64,000 nt of DNA from Rivibacter sp049446155 (GTDB lineage Bacteria > Pseudomonadota > Gammaproteobacteria > Burkholderiales > Burkholderiaceae_C): NCBI RefSeq assembly GCF_049446155.1, contig NZ_JBMSEE010000002.1, positions 310,001-374,000 on the forward strand, in the 5' to 3' direction. How positions within the stretch are numbered: position 1 is the stretch's first letter; each line of letters starts with the position of its first letter. Shown one piece after another: positions 1 through 8,095 of this stretch. The notes below the pieces were generated by a model, which ran no database searches, was not told the origin of the DNA, and saw nothing but the letters and a program-made list of their open reading frames with translations. Made by a program: the position numbers and the translations under genes.

Positions 1-867
1 GCCCAGGGTCGCTGGACCAGCCACGAGACGACCGAGCCGCAGTGGCAGCAGGCTGTGCGCCGCAACATCGAAGCCTACCGGCGCGACAAGCGCGAGCGGC
101 TGTTCGCGGCATTCGCTGAAGTTCGCGAACGACACGGCGCCGACTCGCTGCGCCGCTTCGAACGCGCGCTGACCGGGTATCTGCGCGAATGGGATGCGAC
201 CCCGCCCGACGCCCGCCAGCGTCCCAAGTTCTTCTGGTTTCCCGATCTGCCGCCAGGGCCCTACCACGACCCGATGCTGCAACCGTGGGCCGCGACACTG
301 CGTGACGCGTGGCAGGACATCCGCGACGAAGCCGTCGAACTGCTGCGCGAGGACCGCGACTTCGAGAGCTTCCTCGGCCTCAAGCCAGGCCAGAAGGCGC
401 CGGGGTCCATTGGCGGCGCGGCAGAGAACCCTGCCTGGGACGCGTTCTTCTTCTACAACCATGGGGTCCGCTACGACGCGAACCACGAACGCAGCCCGCG
501 CACCAGCGCGCTGCTCGAGTCGATCGAGCTGTGCCGCATACCGCGCCAGGCACCGGAGATCTGCTTCTCGCTGATCCGCCCGCAGTCATCGATCCTGCCT
601 CACTACGGCGTGACGAACGTGCGGCTCGTGTTCCACCTGCCGCTCGTCGTTCCGCCTGATTGCGCACTCAACGTGGCCGGGATCGAGCACCACTGGCGCG
701 AGGGCGAACCGATCCTCTTCGACGACACCTATGAACACGAGGCCTGGAACCGTTCGGACCAGCCGCGCTTGATCCTGTTGATGGACTGCTGGAACCCCCA
801 CCTCACTCAGAGTGAGAAGGAGGCGGTGCGCCATGTCATCGAGGCCATCGACGAGCTCGCCCTCTGA
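1..867 (+). CDS. Aspartyl/asparaginyl beta-hydroxylase family protein, 5' end outside window
   Basis: The reading frame is open from the first base, so the gene starts upstream; a GTG at 55 is the first possible internal start, but the upstream codons also read as protein. The C-terminal half carries the Fe(II)/2-oxoglutarate hydroxylase pattern of this family: an HYGVTN..L..HLPL segment around 600-650 supplying the first His, then a REGEPILFDDTYEHEAWN segment around 705-750 with the second His, and a closing LLMDCWNP. By family knowledge it would hydroxylate Asp/Asn side chains or modify a lipid or small molecule; the substrate is not evident. It is convergent with the next gene. The family call is firm, the substrate unknown. 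Confidence 0.85.
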   Translation, partial: AQGRWTSHETTEPQWQQAVRRNIEAYRRDKRERLFAAFAEVRERHGADSLRRFERALTGYLREWDATPPDARQRPKFFWFPDLPPGPYHDPMLQPWAATLRDAWQDIRDEAVELLREDRDFESFLGLKPGQKAPGSIGGAAENPAWDAFFFYNHGVRYDANHERSPRTSALLESIELCRIPRQAPEICFSLIRPQSSILPHYGVTNVRLVFHLPLVVPPDCALNVAGIEHHWREGEPILFDDTYEHEAWNRSDQPRLILLMDCWNPHLTQSEKEAVRHVIEAIDELAL

Positions 868-948
868 AGCCGGGGTTCGGCACGTGCCGGCCTGGTAACC
901 CGGACAGGTTCGCTTGCTCGTGAGACCGGGAACGCTCGCGCCCGCGCC
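868..948. other. Convergent intergenic spacer with imperfect hairpin
   Basis: This 81-bp gap lies between two convergent genes. CCGGGGTT near 872 pairs imperfectly with AACCCGG near 897, enclosing the palindrome GGCACGTGCC. No T-run follows. It may slow or end transcription from either side, but that is inference. Confidence 0.35.
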
Positions 949-1347
949 TCAGCGCTGCGGGGCCCGTTGCTCCACGGCCCGCTCATAGACCGCCTGGCGC
1001 GAGTCCCAGTGCCACTGCAGCAGCTCGGCCGTGCGCCGCACGATCCATTGCGCCTGCGCGGCCGGCAGGCTCGTGGGCGCCGCCACGAGGCCGTTGAAGC
1101 AGCGCGACAGGATCTGGTCTTCGTCGATCCCGTCGCGGTGATGGAGGGTCTGGCACTGCTCGACGAGGAGGTTGGCCATGTCCTCGCTGAACTCGTACAG
1201 CGAGGCCAGCGCCTGCTTGCCGATCGTCAGGCGCTGGCGTTCGTCCTGGTAGAGCTCGACGAAAGAGTCGGGCACGAATGTCTGGTTCTCGTCGTACACG
1301 TGACTTCCGGTGATGGAGACCCAAGGCGCATTCTCGGCCACGGCCAC
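949..1347 (-). CDS. Conserved hypothetical protein (132 aa)
   Basis: This is an acidic, soluble protein with no signal peptide or membrane segment. It has the layout of a small Burkholderiales family whose members start with a PxSFxxLY segment (here VPDSFVELYQDE), followed by a helical middle (LYEFSEDMANLLVEQCQTLHH) and a C-terminal VxWVVRRTAELLxW-like helix (here QWIVRRTAELLQW). Relatives are sometimes labelled ATPase with chaperone activity in databases, but no Walker motif is visible here and I would not transfer that name. It lies 48 bp downstream of the HtrA-type protease on the same strand, so it may be co-transcribed with it. Function unknown. Confidence 0.7.
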   Translation of the reverse strand: MAVAENAPWVSITGSHVYDENQTFVPDSFVELYQDERQRLTIGKQALASLYEFSEDMANLLVEQCQTLHHRDGIDEDQILSRCFNGLVAAPTSLPAAQAQWIVRRTAELLQWHWDSRQAVYERAVEQRAPQR

Positions 1348-1395
1348 GGCCGGTGCCGGTTCGGGCTGCGCCGGTCCGGCTTGGCGCAGCGCGGC

Positions 1396-2868
1396 TTAGC
1401 CCAGTCTCAGCGGCACATAGATCCGCTCGCCGTCGCGCAGCACCAGCAGCGCCGCTGCCGAGCGCGAGGTGCTCGCCGCGGTGCGCGCCTCGCCGACGTT
1501 GGCCACCGGCTTGCCGTCGATCGCCAGCAGCACGTCGCCGGGCTGCACGCCGGCGCGTTCGGCCGCGCCGCTGACGCCTTCGACCAGCAGGCCCTGCGGC
1601 ACGCTGAGTTCGCGTCGCTCGCCGGGCGACAGCGGGCGCAGCGCGAGGCCGAGCCGGCCGCCTTCGGCGGAAGGGCGCTCGTCGGCTTGCGCGACCTGCT
1701 TGTCGTTGGCCGCGCCGAGCCGCACGCTCACGTCGCGGTGCGCGCCGTCGCGCCAGACGTCGAGCTTGACGGTGTCGCCGGGCTGTGCGAGGCCGATCGC
1801 CGCCGGCAGGTCGCCTGACACGCTCACCGGCTTGCCGTCGACGGCCAGCACCACGTCGCCGCTGCGCAGGCCGGCCTTGTCGCCGGCGCTGCCCTTGTTG
1901 ACCTCGGCGACCAGCGCACCGGCCGGCTTGGGCAGGCGGAACGACTCGGCCAGCGCCTGGTTCACGTCCTGCACCGTCACGCCCAGCCGCGCGTGCTGCA
2001 CCTTGCCGTGCGCGAGCAGCTGCTGCTCGACGTGCTGGGCCACGTCGACCGGGATCGCGAACGAGATGCCCTGGTAGCCGCCCGAGCGCGAGTAGATCTG
2101 CGAGTTGATGCCGATCACCTCGCCGCGCATGTTCAGCAGCGGCCCGCCCGAGTTGCCCGGGTTGACCGCGACGTCGGTCTGGATGAAGGGCACGAAGCCG
2201 TCGCCGGGCAGCGAGCGGCCGGTGGCGCTGACCACGCCGGCGGTGACCGTGTTCTCAAAGCCGAACGGCGAGCCGATCGCCATCACCCATTCGCCCACGC
2301 GCGGCGGCGTGCCTGACGCGAGCCGCACGGTCGGCAGATGCTTCGCGTCGATCTTGAGCACCGCGATGTCGGTGACGCGGTCGCTGCCCACCACCTTGGC
2401 GCGGAACTCGCGCCGGTCGGTCAGCTTGACCAGCACCTCCTGCGCGTCGGCCACGACGTGCGCGTTGGTCAGGATCACGCCGTCGTCGCGCACGATGAAG
2501 CCCGAGCCCTCGCCGCGCACCGGCAGGCGCAGCGAGGGCGGCATGCCGCCGAAGCGGCGCTGGAACTGGCGCAGGAAGTCGCGCAGCTCGCCGCCGCCTT
2601 CGTCTTCTTCGTCATCGCCGTCGGTGCTGACCTTGCGTTCGCCGCTGACGCTGATGTTGACGACCGCCGGGCCGTAGCGATCGACGATCGAGGCCATGTC
2701 GACCGAGCCGTTGGGGCCGCCGGGCGCGGCGAGCGGCGCGGGCGCGGCGGCGGCCGGCGGCGGGGCGTAGGCATGTGCGTGCTGCCACCACAGCGTGCCG
2801 CCGGAGGTCAAGGCCACCGCGGCCGCGACCGCGAGCACGCTGCGCTGCAGGGGAACGTAGGTCGTCAT
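1396..2868 (-). CDS. DegP/DegQ (HtrA) family periplasmic serine endoprotease
   Basis: A 490-aa protein. The ATG at 2868 is chosen because AAGGAG sits 8 bases upstream and the first 33 residues look like a signal or anchor segment. The trypsin-like domain spans about 60-270 with catalytic His137 (TNAHVV), Asp167 (DIAVLK) and Ser240 (GNSGGP). Two PDZ domains follow (about 285-385 and 400-490), the DegP/DegQ/MucD arrangement. An acidic insert rich in Asp and Glu lies near residues 84-94. Proteases of this type degrade or refold damaged envelope proteins. It is divergent from an outer-membrane barrel gene across a 215-bp region with inverted repeats, which suggests shared envelope-stress control. 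Confidence 0.93.
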   Translation of the reverse strand: MTTYVPLQRSVLAVAAAVALTSGGTLWWQHAHAYAPPPAAAAPAPLAAPGGPNGSVDMASIVDRYGPAVVNISVSGERKVSTDGDDEEDEGGGELRDFLRQFQRRFGGMPPSLRLPVRGEGSGFIVRDDGVILTNAHVVADAQEVLVKLTDRREFRAKVVGSDRVTDIAVLKIDAKHLPTVRLASGTPPRVGEWVMAIGSPFGFENTVTAGVVSATGRSLPGDGFVPFIQTDVAVNPGNSGGPLLNMRGEVIGINSQIYSRSGGYQGISFAIPVDVAQHVEQQLLAHGKVQHARLGVTVQDVNQALAESFRLPKPAGALVAEVNKGSAGDKAGLRSGDVVLAVDGKPVSVSGDLPAAIGLAQPGDTVKLDVWRDGAHRDVSVRLGAANDKQVAQADERPSAEGGRLGLALRPLSPGERRELSVPQGLLVEGVSGAAERAGVQPGDVLLAIDGKPVANVGEARTAASTSRSAAALLVLRDGERIYVPLRLG

Positions 2869-2952
2869 GATCGATGCTCCTTTTGCGTCGTCGGGGCCGT
2901 GCAGCGGCCCCTGCGGCGCACTGTGGGTGCGCGACTTGAATGCCGCGTTGCA

Positions 2953-2999
2953 GCCGACATTGCATCTGTCACACGGCCTCGCGCGCCTGCAATGTCGGC
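2953..2999. promoter_or_regulatory. 12-bp perfect inverted repeat in divergent protease/porin region
   Basis: GCCGACATTGCA at 2953-2964 is matched by its exact reverse complement at 2988-2999, with a 23-bp gap. The symmetry extends imperfectly outward, with about 10 of 15 further positions pairing. It lies between the divergent HtrA-type protease and barrel genes, where a dimeric regulator could bind. The operator role is inferred; it could also form a long hairpin. Confidence 0.55.
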
Positions 3000-3027
3000 G
3001 GCGATGCGGCGCTCGACAGTGGTTCCA

Positions 3028-3050
3028 GGCGCCGCGATGCATGCGGCGCC
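3028..3050 (+). promoter_or_regulatory. Hairpin in the upstream region of the barrel gene
   Basis: GGCGCCGC (3028-3035) and GCGGCGCC (3043-3050) form a perfect 8-bp stem with a 7-base loop (GATGCAT), 33 bp before the ATG at 3084. If transcribed it would fold in the 5' leader of the outer-membrane protein. A regulatory role is a guess. Confidence 0.4.
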
Positions 3051-3083
3051 GCTTCGATGAACTCGAACGAAAGGAACCGGACC

Positions 3084-3620
3084 ATGAACACCCGCAACTC
3101 GCTGAGGAGTCTTGCCGCCGCCGCCGCGCTGATCGCCGGCGGCACCATCGCAGCCCACGCCGAAGGCCTGTACGCCGGCGCGGCGCTCGGCTCGCCGCAC
3201 TACGGCGGCGACGCCGTCGCCGGCATCGACGGCTCGGGCAGCGGCGTCGGCGGCAAGATCTACGGCGGCTACGAGCTCACGCCCAACTTCGCGATCGAAG
3301 GCGGCTGGTTCGACGCCGGCCACATCGACAACGCCAACGGCAAGGCCGACCTGCGCGGCGCCTACCTCGACGCCGTGGGCAAGTACCCGATCGCGCCGCA
3401 GTGGTCGCTGCGCGGCAGCGTCGGCGTCGCCGAGGGCCATTTCGACACCAGCCGCGGCGACGACCACAGCCCGGCGCTGAAGCTGGGCGTGGGCGTCGAC
3501 TACGCGCTGACGCAGAAGGTCTCGCTGAGCGCCGGCTACGACTACTACCGCTTCAGCAACGCCTTCGACGGCAAGCCCACGGTCGGCATGCCGACCATCG
3601 GCATGAAGATCGGCTTCTGA
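3084..3620 (+). CDS. Small outer-membrane beta-barrel protein (OmpA/OmpX-like, 178 aa)
   Basis: The ATG at 3084 follows an AAGGAA ribosome site. Residues 1-22 form a signal peptide ending in AHA. The mature part alternates polar and hydrophobic residues with Gly and aromatic girdle residues (LYAGAALG, GGKIYGGYEL, FAIEGGWF, YPIAPQWSLRGSVG, VSLSAGYDYYRF) and ends with MKIGF, the terminal-Phe signature for outer-membrane assembly. Length fits an eight-stranded barrel of the OmpA-like/OmpW-OmpX class without the peptidoglycan domain. It may be an attachment or small-molecule porin; the role is not shown. It heads a plus-strand run of envelope genes. Confidence 0.85.
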   Translation: MNTRNSLRSLAAAAALIAGGTIAAHAEGLYAGAALGSPHYGGDAVAGIDGSGSGVGGKIYGGYELTPNFAIEGGWFDAGHIDNANGKADLRGAYLDAVGKYPIAPQWSLRGSVGVAEGHFDTSRGDDHSPALKLGVGVDYALTQKVSLSAGYDYYRFSNAFDGKPTVGMPTIGMKIGF

Positions 3621-3657
3621 CCGATCGCGACGCGCTGACCGAACCAAGGAGAACGCG

Positions 3658-4146
3658 ATGGACCTGTTCGTCCGCGAGGGTCTGCGCGCCGCCGCGCTGG
3701 CGGCCGCCGCTTCGGCGCTGCTCGCCGCCGGCTGCGCGGTGCCGGTGACGCGCGTCACGCGCGTCGTCGACGAGCCGCCGATGATGGCCCAGGCGCCGGC
3801 CTGGGACCGCCTGGGCACCGTGACGCGCATCGAGGAGGTCGAGACCAGTGCGCAGCCGACCGGCGGCGGCGGCGTGCTCGGCGCGCTGGTCGGCGGCGCC
3901 GTCGGCAACCAGTTCGGCCGTGGCGGCGGGCGTGCGGCGATGACGATCCTGGGCGTGTTCGGCGGCGCGGTCGCCGGCGACACGATCGAGCGCAACCAGG
4001 CCGCCGCGGCCAGCAGCCGCTACTGGCGCGTGTTCGTGCGCTTCGACGACGGCGAGCACCGCGAGTTCGACTACCGCGACCTCGCGGGCCTGCGCAGCGG
4101 CGAGCGCGTGCGCCTGCGCGGCGACGGCGTGCTGCAGCGCGGCTGA
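3658..4146 (+). CDS. Glycine-zipper outer-membrane lipoprotein (SlyB/PcP family)
   Basis: The ATG at 3658 is preceded by AAGGAG. The N-terminus is hydrophobic and ends in a lipobox-like LLAAGC, so Cys would be lipidated. A glycine-zipper 2TM domain follows (GGGGVLGALVGGAVGNQFG then GVFGGAVAGDTIERN), typical of SlyB-like lipoproteins, and a C-terminal domain (FVRFDDGEHREFDYRDL..L..GERVRL) resembles the SlyB tail. These proteins sit in the outer membrane and are often induced by envelope or cation stress. It is 37 bp downstream of the barrel gene, probably in one operon. Confidence 0.88.
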   Translation: MDLFVREGLRAAALAAAASALLAAGCAVPVTRVTRVVDEPPMMAQAPAWDRLGTVTRIEEVETSAQPTGGGGVLGALVGGAVGNQFGRGGGRAAMTILGVFGGAVAGDTIERNQAAAASSRYWRVFVRFDDGEHREFDYRDLAGLRSGERVRLRGDGVLQRG

Positions 4147-4175
4147 CCAAGCCGCCACGCGCAACCCCACAGCGG

Positions 4176-4862
4176 ATGGCCGGCATGGACAGACGATGCG
4201 CGCTTCGCGGCCTGGCGCTGCTGGCGGCGTGGGGCTTGAGCGGCGCGCTGCACGCCGGCGCTGCGCCGCCCGCGGTCGCCGGGCGCGTGTCGTGGCTCGC
4301 CGGGCGCACGACGCTGCAGGCGGCCGACGGCGTGCGCGAGCCCGCGCGGCCCAACCTGCCGGTTGCCGCCGGCGACACGCTGGTCACCGACGGCTACGCG
4401 CGCGCCGAGGTCTGGATCGGCAGCACCGCGCTGCGGCTCGACGCCGCCAGCACGCTGCGCGTCAGCGCGCTCGACGACACGCGGCGCGCGTTCGCGCTCG
4501 ATGCCGGCAGCCTCGCGCTGCGCGTCGACGACGATGCCGATGCGCATCGCAGCGCGATCGAGACCGCGCTGGGCCGCTTCGTGCCGCAGCAGTCCGGCGC
4601 CTGGCGCGTCGACCTGCGGCATGACGGCATCGACGCGACCGCGCTGCGTGGCGGCCTGCGCTTCGAAGGCTTCGGCACGCGCGTCACGGTGCTGGGCGGC
4701 CAGCGTGCGCACCTGCGGCGCGAGGGCGCCGGCCTGCGCATCACCTTCGATGCCGCGCCGCGCGACGACTTTGCGGCCTTTGTCGATGCGCGCGACCGCG
4801 ATGCGGCAGGCCTGCACGCGACGGGTGATGTCGAACGACGGCCGTTGGCTGCAAAACGGTGA
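4176..4862 (+). CDS. FecR-domain periplasmic protein
   Basis: The protein is 228 aa; a second ATG at 4185 is equally possible. The N-terminus is a signal peptide (about residues 8-30, ending near HAGA). The rest resembles a FecR domain: GRVSWLAGRTTL, then PVAAGDTLVTDGYARAEVWIGST.LRLDAASTLRV, and a beta-rich C-terminal half. FecR proteins usually partner an ECF sigma and a TonB receptor; here no sigma lies next to it, and there is no clear N-terminal cytoplasmic sigma-binding helix. It more likely belongs to the stand-alone periplasmic FecR-domain proteins that may bind cell-wall sugar or protein. It sits 29 bp after the lipoprotein gene. Confidence 0.75.
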   Translation: MAGMDRRCALRGLALLAAWGLSGALHAGAAPPAVAGRVSWLAGRTTLQAADGVREPARPNLPVAAGDTLVTDGYARAEVWIGSTALRLDAASTLRVSALDDTRRAFALDAGSLALRVDDDADAHRSAIETALGRFVPQQSGAWRVDLRHDGIDATALRGGLRFEGFGTRVTVLGGQRAHLRREGAGLRITFDAAPRDDFAAFVDARDRDAAGLHATGDVERRPLAAKR

Positions 4863-4899
4863 TGATGGCGGGCATGGAGGCCATGACGAGGTGACATCG

Positions 4900-5706
4900 A
4901 TGCGACGAGCTGTCCGCGTGATGGCGCTGTGCGCGACGCTCGCGGGCTGCGCGATCGCGCCGTCGCCCGAGCGCCTGGCCGACCCGCTCGCCGATCACCC
5001 GGTGCTGCTGCTCGGCGAGGTGCACGACAACGCCACCGGCCTGCAGTGGCGCAACGCGCTGCTCGAGCGCCGCGTTGCCGCCGGCTGGCGCCCGGCGATC
5101 GCGATGGAGCAGTTCGACCGCGAGCGCCAGGCCGACCTCGACCGCGCGATGGCAAGCTGCGCCGACGCCGACTGCGTGATCGCCGCCGCCGCGTCGCCGC
5201 AGGCGCGCTGGGACTGGCCGCAGTACCGCCCGGCGATCGCGCTCGCGCTGCGCCATCGCTTGCCGCTGATCGCCGCGAACGTCTCGCGCGCCGACGCGGC
5301 CCGCGCGATGCGCGAGGGTTTCGGCGCGGTGTTCGATGCCGCGCTGGTCGCCGAGTACCGGCTCGACGCGCCGCTGCCGCGCGAACTCGAAGCCGCGCAA
5401 TCGCGCGAGATCGACGCCGGCCACTGCGGCAAGCTGCCGGCCGCGATGCTGCCCGCCATGGTGCGGGCGCAGGTCGCGCGCGACATCTGGATGGCCGCCG
5501 CGCTGCGCGCGCATGCTCACCGGGGCGTCGTGCTGCTGGCCGGCAACGGCCATGTGCGCCGCGACCTCGGCGTGCCGCGCTGGCTCGACGGCCTGGCCGG
5601 CGTGGCGAGCATCGGGTTCGTCGAGGAGCCGGCGCCGGCCGGGGCCTTCGACCGCGAGGTCGCGCTGCCGAAGCGCGAGCGCGCCGACCCGTGCGCGGGG
5701 CTGTGA
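4900..5706 (+). CDS. ChaN-family haem-binding lipoprotein
   Basis: The ATG at 4900 gives a 268-aa protein with a short lipoprotein signal (VMALCATLAGC). The ChaN/DUF399 pattern is clear: HPVLLLGEVHDNATG near residue 28, IAMEQFDRERQ near 68, LIAANVSRADA near 125, and VLLAGNGHVRRDLGVP near 210. In Campylobacter, ChaN binds cofacial haem and is iron regulated; the same role here is inferred. It follows the FecR-domain gene by 37 bp and precedes the metal-efflux operon. Confidence 0.85.
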   Translation: MRRAVRVMALCATLAGCAIAPSPERLADPLADHPVLLLGEVHDNATGLQWRNALLERRVAAGWRPAIAMEQFDRERQADLDRAMASCADADCVIAAAASPQARWDWPQYRPAIALALRHRLPLIAANVSRADAARAMREGFGAVFDAALVAEYRLDAPLPRELEAAQSREIDAGHCGKLPAAMLPAMVRAQVARDIWMAAALRAHAHRGVVLLAGNGHVRRDLGVPRWLDGLAGVASIGFVEEPAPAGAFDREVALPKRERADPCAGL

Positions 5707-5821
5707 CGCATGCCGCGAGCGACGCGCCTGGCCGACAAGTTCGTCCAAGACCGTGGCGCTGCGTCATGGATACTCGGACCGTCCCCTCCGCCAGACCCCC
5801 ATCGATCGCGACGCCGAAGCC

Positions 5822-6181
5822 ATGCTGCGCTACTTGCTCCGGATGCTGCTCCTGCTCGCCGTGTTCCACCACGGCGTGGCGCTGCCCGGCACGTGGCAAG
5901 GCGGCGTGGCGCCCGAGCAGGACGGCGAGCATGCGGTGATGCACTGGCAGCAGCAGGCGCACCACCATCACGACGACGGCAGCGTGCATGAGCACGCCGG
6001 GCCGCAGTCCAACCAGCACCTGCAGGTCGACTGCACGCTGCACTGCCCGGCGCTGATCGCCGTGCTGCCGGCCGCGGCCCTGCCCGCACCGGCCAGGGCG
6101 CCGCTGGTGCCGCGCACCGATGCGCAGCCGAGCACGGCCTTTCTCGAACTGCCCGAACGACCTCCCCGCCGCCTGAGCTGA
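5822..6181 (+). CDS. Small exported His-rich protein upstream of efflux operon
   Basis: This is a 119-aa protein with an N-terminal signal or anchor helix (RYLLRMLLLLAVFHHGVAL). Residues about 40-60 are rich in His and Asp (HWQQQAHHHHDDGSVHEH). A CTLHCPAL segment with two Cys follows, then a Pro/Ala-rich tail. It matches no family I can name with certainty, but short periplasmic His-rich proteins are common ahead of czc/cus-type RND operons and are thought to bind metal. Start chosen at 5822 because the hydrophobic segment begins there; no good ribosome site is visible. Confidence 0.65.
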   Translation: MLRYLLRMLLLLAVFHHGVALPGTWQGGVAPEQDGEHAVMHWQQQAHHHHDDGSVHEHAGPQSNQHLQVDCTLHCPALIAVLPAAALPAPARAPLVPRTDAQPSTAFLELPERPPRRLS

Positions 6182-6190
6182 CGCCCAAGC

Positions 6191-6221
6191 GCCGCAGCCA
6201 CGCTGATCGCGTGACTGCGGC
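6191..6221 (+). terminator. Strong hairpin between His-rich gene and efflux outer-membrane gene
   Basis: GCCGCAGCCACGC (6191-6203) pairs with 6209-6221 over 13 positions with a single mismatch and a 5-base loop. There is no T-run after it, so it could be an attenuating or RNA-stabilising stem rather than a classical terminator. It separates the small His-rich gene from the pump genes. Confidence 0.5.
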
Positions 6222-6278
6222 TGTCAGCCACCTGGCGTGCGGCGATGGGCCGCCCGCCGTGACGGTTCGAGGTTTCCC

Positions 6279-7508
6279 TTGTCGAGATTTCCCAAGCGGT
6301 GGGCCGCGGTGATGACCGTGGTCTGCCTGTCGTGCTGCGCCGCACTGGCGCAGGACGCTCCCCCGCCTGCGCCGTCGCTCGCGCAGGCGGTCGATGCCGC
6401 GTGGCGGCACCGGCAATCCTCGCTTGCGTCGCAGGACCGCGTGCGGCAGGCGCAGGCCAGCGGCGTGGCGGCGCGCAGCTGGCTGGCGGGCGCGCCGGCG
6501 CTCGAGTTGTCGACGCGCAGCGACCGCTTCCATGCCGACGGCGGTGCGGTCGAGCACGAGGCCGGCGTCGCGCTGCCGATCTGGCTGCCGGGCCAGCGCG
6601 ACGCCCACCTCGCGGCCGCCGATGCCGAACTGGCGTGGGCCGAGGCCACCGAAGCGGCCGACCGGCTCAAGCTGGCCGGCGAGGTGCGCGAGCGCGCCTG
6701 GGAAGCCGTCGCGGCCCAGGCCCAGCTCGCGCAGGCCGAGGCGCAGGCGCGCTCGCTCGAGTCGCTGGCCGCCGACGTCGCGCGGCGCCTGGCCGCTGGC
6801 GAACTCGCGCGCTCGGATCTGCTCGACGCGCGCGCCGAGGCGCTGAGCGCCGATGCCCAGGTCGAGGAGACGCGCGCCCGGCTCGCCGCGCTGCGCGCGC
6901 AATGGCGCGCGCTGACCGGGCTCGAGGCGCTGCCCGATCCCGCCGAGGCCGAGCGCGGCAGCGCGGCCGTCGACGAGGACGCGCATCCGGCACTGCGCAT
7001 CGCCGAGTTGGCCGCGCAGCGCAGCGAGCGCGCGCTCGAGGTGGCGCGCCGTTCGTCGCGCGAGGCGCCCGAACTCGGCATCGGCTTGCGCCAGGAGCGC
7101 GGCGAACGCGGTGCGGCACTCGAGCGCACGGTCGCGGTGTCGCTGCGCTGGAGCTTCGGCAACGACGCGCGCAACGAGCCGCTGAAGGCCGAGGCGATGG
7201 GCCAGCGCAACGCGGCGCGCGTCGAGGCGATGCTGTTGCGACAGCAGCTCGCCGGTGACCGCGCTGCGGCCGCCGCCGCGCTGCGGGCCGCGCAGGCGCA
7301 GCTTGCCGCCGCGCGCGAGCGCCAGGCGCTGCTCGCCGAGCGGCTCGGCCTCGTCGAGGCGGCCTTTCGAGCCGGCGAGCAGGACCTGCCCGCGCTGCTG
7401 CGTGCACGCAGCGCGCAGGCGCAGGCCGCCGCCGCACTGAACCAGCAACAAGCCGCGCTGGGCCTCGCCCGCGCCCGACTTCACCAAGCTCTGGGACTGC
7501 TTCCATGA
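6279..7508 (+). CDS. TolC-family outer-membrane channel of RND metal efflux (CzcC/CusC-like)
   Basis: The start is taken as TTG at 6279, because a GAGG lies just upstream and the result is a proper signal peptide (RFPKRWAAVMTVVCLSCCAALAQD); ATG 6312 is the alternative. The mature protein is a long Ala/Glu/Arg-rich series of helices (two outer-membrane efflux domains), with the conserved entry SLAQAVDAAWRHR and the repeat counterpart near LGLVEAAFRAGEQDLPALLRAR. It would form the outer-membrane exit duct for the RND pump. Its stop overlaps the next start by 4 bp, so the genes are translationally coupled. Confidence 0.85.
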   Translation: MSRFPKRWAAVMTVVCLSCCAALAQDAPPPAPSLAQAVDAAWRHRQSSLASQDRVRQAQASGVAARSWLAGAPALELSTRSDRFHADGGAVEHEAGVALPIWLPGQRDAHLAAADAELAWAEATEAADRLKLAGEVRERAWEAVAAQAQLAQAEAQARSLESLAADVARRLAAGELARSDLLDARAEALSADAQVEETRARLAALRAQWRALTGLEALPDPAEAERGSAAVDEDAHPALRIAELAAQRSERALEVARRSSREAPELGIGLRQERGERGAALERTVAVSLRWSFGNDARNEPLKAEAMGQRNAARVEAMLLRQQLAGDRAAAAAALRAAQAQLAAARERQALLAERLGLVEAAFRAGEQDLPALLRARSAQAQAAAALNQQQAALGLARARLHQALGLLP

Positions 7509-8095
7509 CCTCAACGATTCTTCTTGCGGCGCGGCGCGGCCTGGCCGCCTCGCTGCTGGCCGCTGCCTGCGCGGCCGTGGCCGGCCCCGGCGCGCACGGC
7601 CCGAATGGCGAGCATCTCGACGCGCCTTCCGGCGCTGCCGCCGCGGCCGACAGCACGCCGCGCCTGGAGAGCTTCTCCGAGGCGTTCGAGCTTGTCGCGC
7701 GGCTGCACGACGACGCGCTGGTGATCGACCTCGGCCGCTACGCGAGCAACGAGCCGGTCGTTGCCGCGACGCTCGAGGTCGAAAGCGGCGCGGCCAAGGC
7801 CGCCGCCGCGTTCGACGCGGCCAGCGGCAGCTACCGCGTCACCGATGCGGCCCTGCTCGCCGCGCTGCACGGTGCCGGCAAGCATGCGCTGATGTTCACG
7901 ATCGCCGCCGGCGGCGACGCCGACCTGCTCGAGGGCTCGCTCGAGGTGGCCGCCCATGAGCACGGCGACGCCGTTCACGGCGGCCTGGGGGTCGCGTCGG
8001 CCTGGCCGCTCGCGGCGTCGGCGCTGTTCGTCGGCGGCGTCGCGTGGTTCGGCTGGCGCCGCCGCTCGGCGCAACGCACGGGAGGCCGGGCATGA
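7505..8095 (+). CDS. Efflux-associated membrane-anchored periplasmic protein (196 aa)
   Basis: A signal peptide (about residues 1-26) is followed by GPGAHGPNGEHLDAP, a beta-rich domain of about 110 residues, and one C-terminal transmembrane helix (WPLAASALFVGGVAWFGW) with a basic tail. The segment GAHGPNGEHLDAP is repeated almost exactly at the mature N-terminus of the next gene product, the adaptor. His residues in both copies could hold metal or mediate contact between the two proteins. It overlaps its neighbours by ATGA at both ends, so it is a core member of the operon. I know no named family for it. Confidence 0.7.
   Translation: MTSTILLAARRGLAASLLAAACAAVAGPGAHGPNGEHLDAPSGAAAAADSTPRLESFSEAFELVARLHDDALVIDLGRYASNEPVVAATLEVESGAAKAAAAFDAASGSYRVTDAALLAALHGAGKHALMFTIAAGGDADLLEGSLEVAAHEHGDAVHGGLGVASAWPLAASALFVGGVAWFGWRRRSAQRTGGRA

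Noticed and set aside
967..1818. Long plus-strand frame opposite the HtrA-type protease and the small hypothetical protein
   Set aside because: It is the antisense shadow of two genes with clear protein character; its product is Arg/His/Ala-rich with no domain.
4176..4862. FecR-domain gene as part of a FecI-FecR-FecA signalling set with the TonB receptor at 13220
   Set aside because: No FecI-type sigma factor is adjacent, the receptor lacks the N-terminal signalling domain, and 8 kb of unrelated genes lie between them.
4394..6043. 549-codon minus-strand frame across the FecR, ChaN and His-rich genes
   Set aside because: The product is low-complexity Arg/Ala; the opposite strand holds three recognisable proteins.
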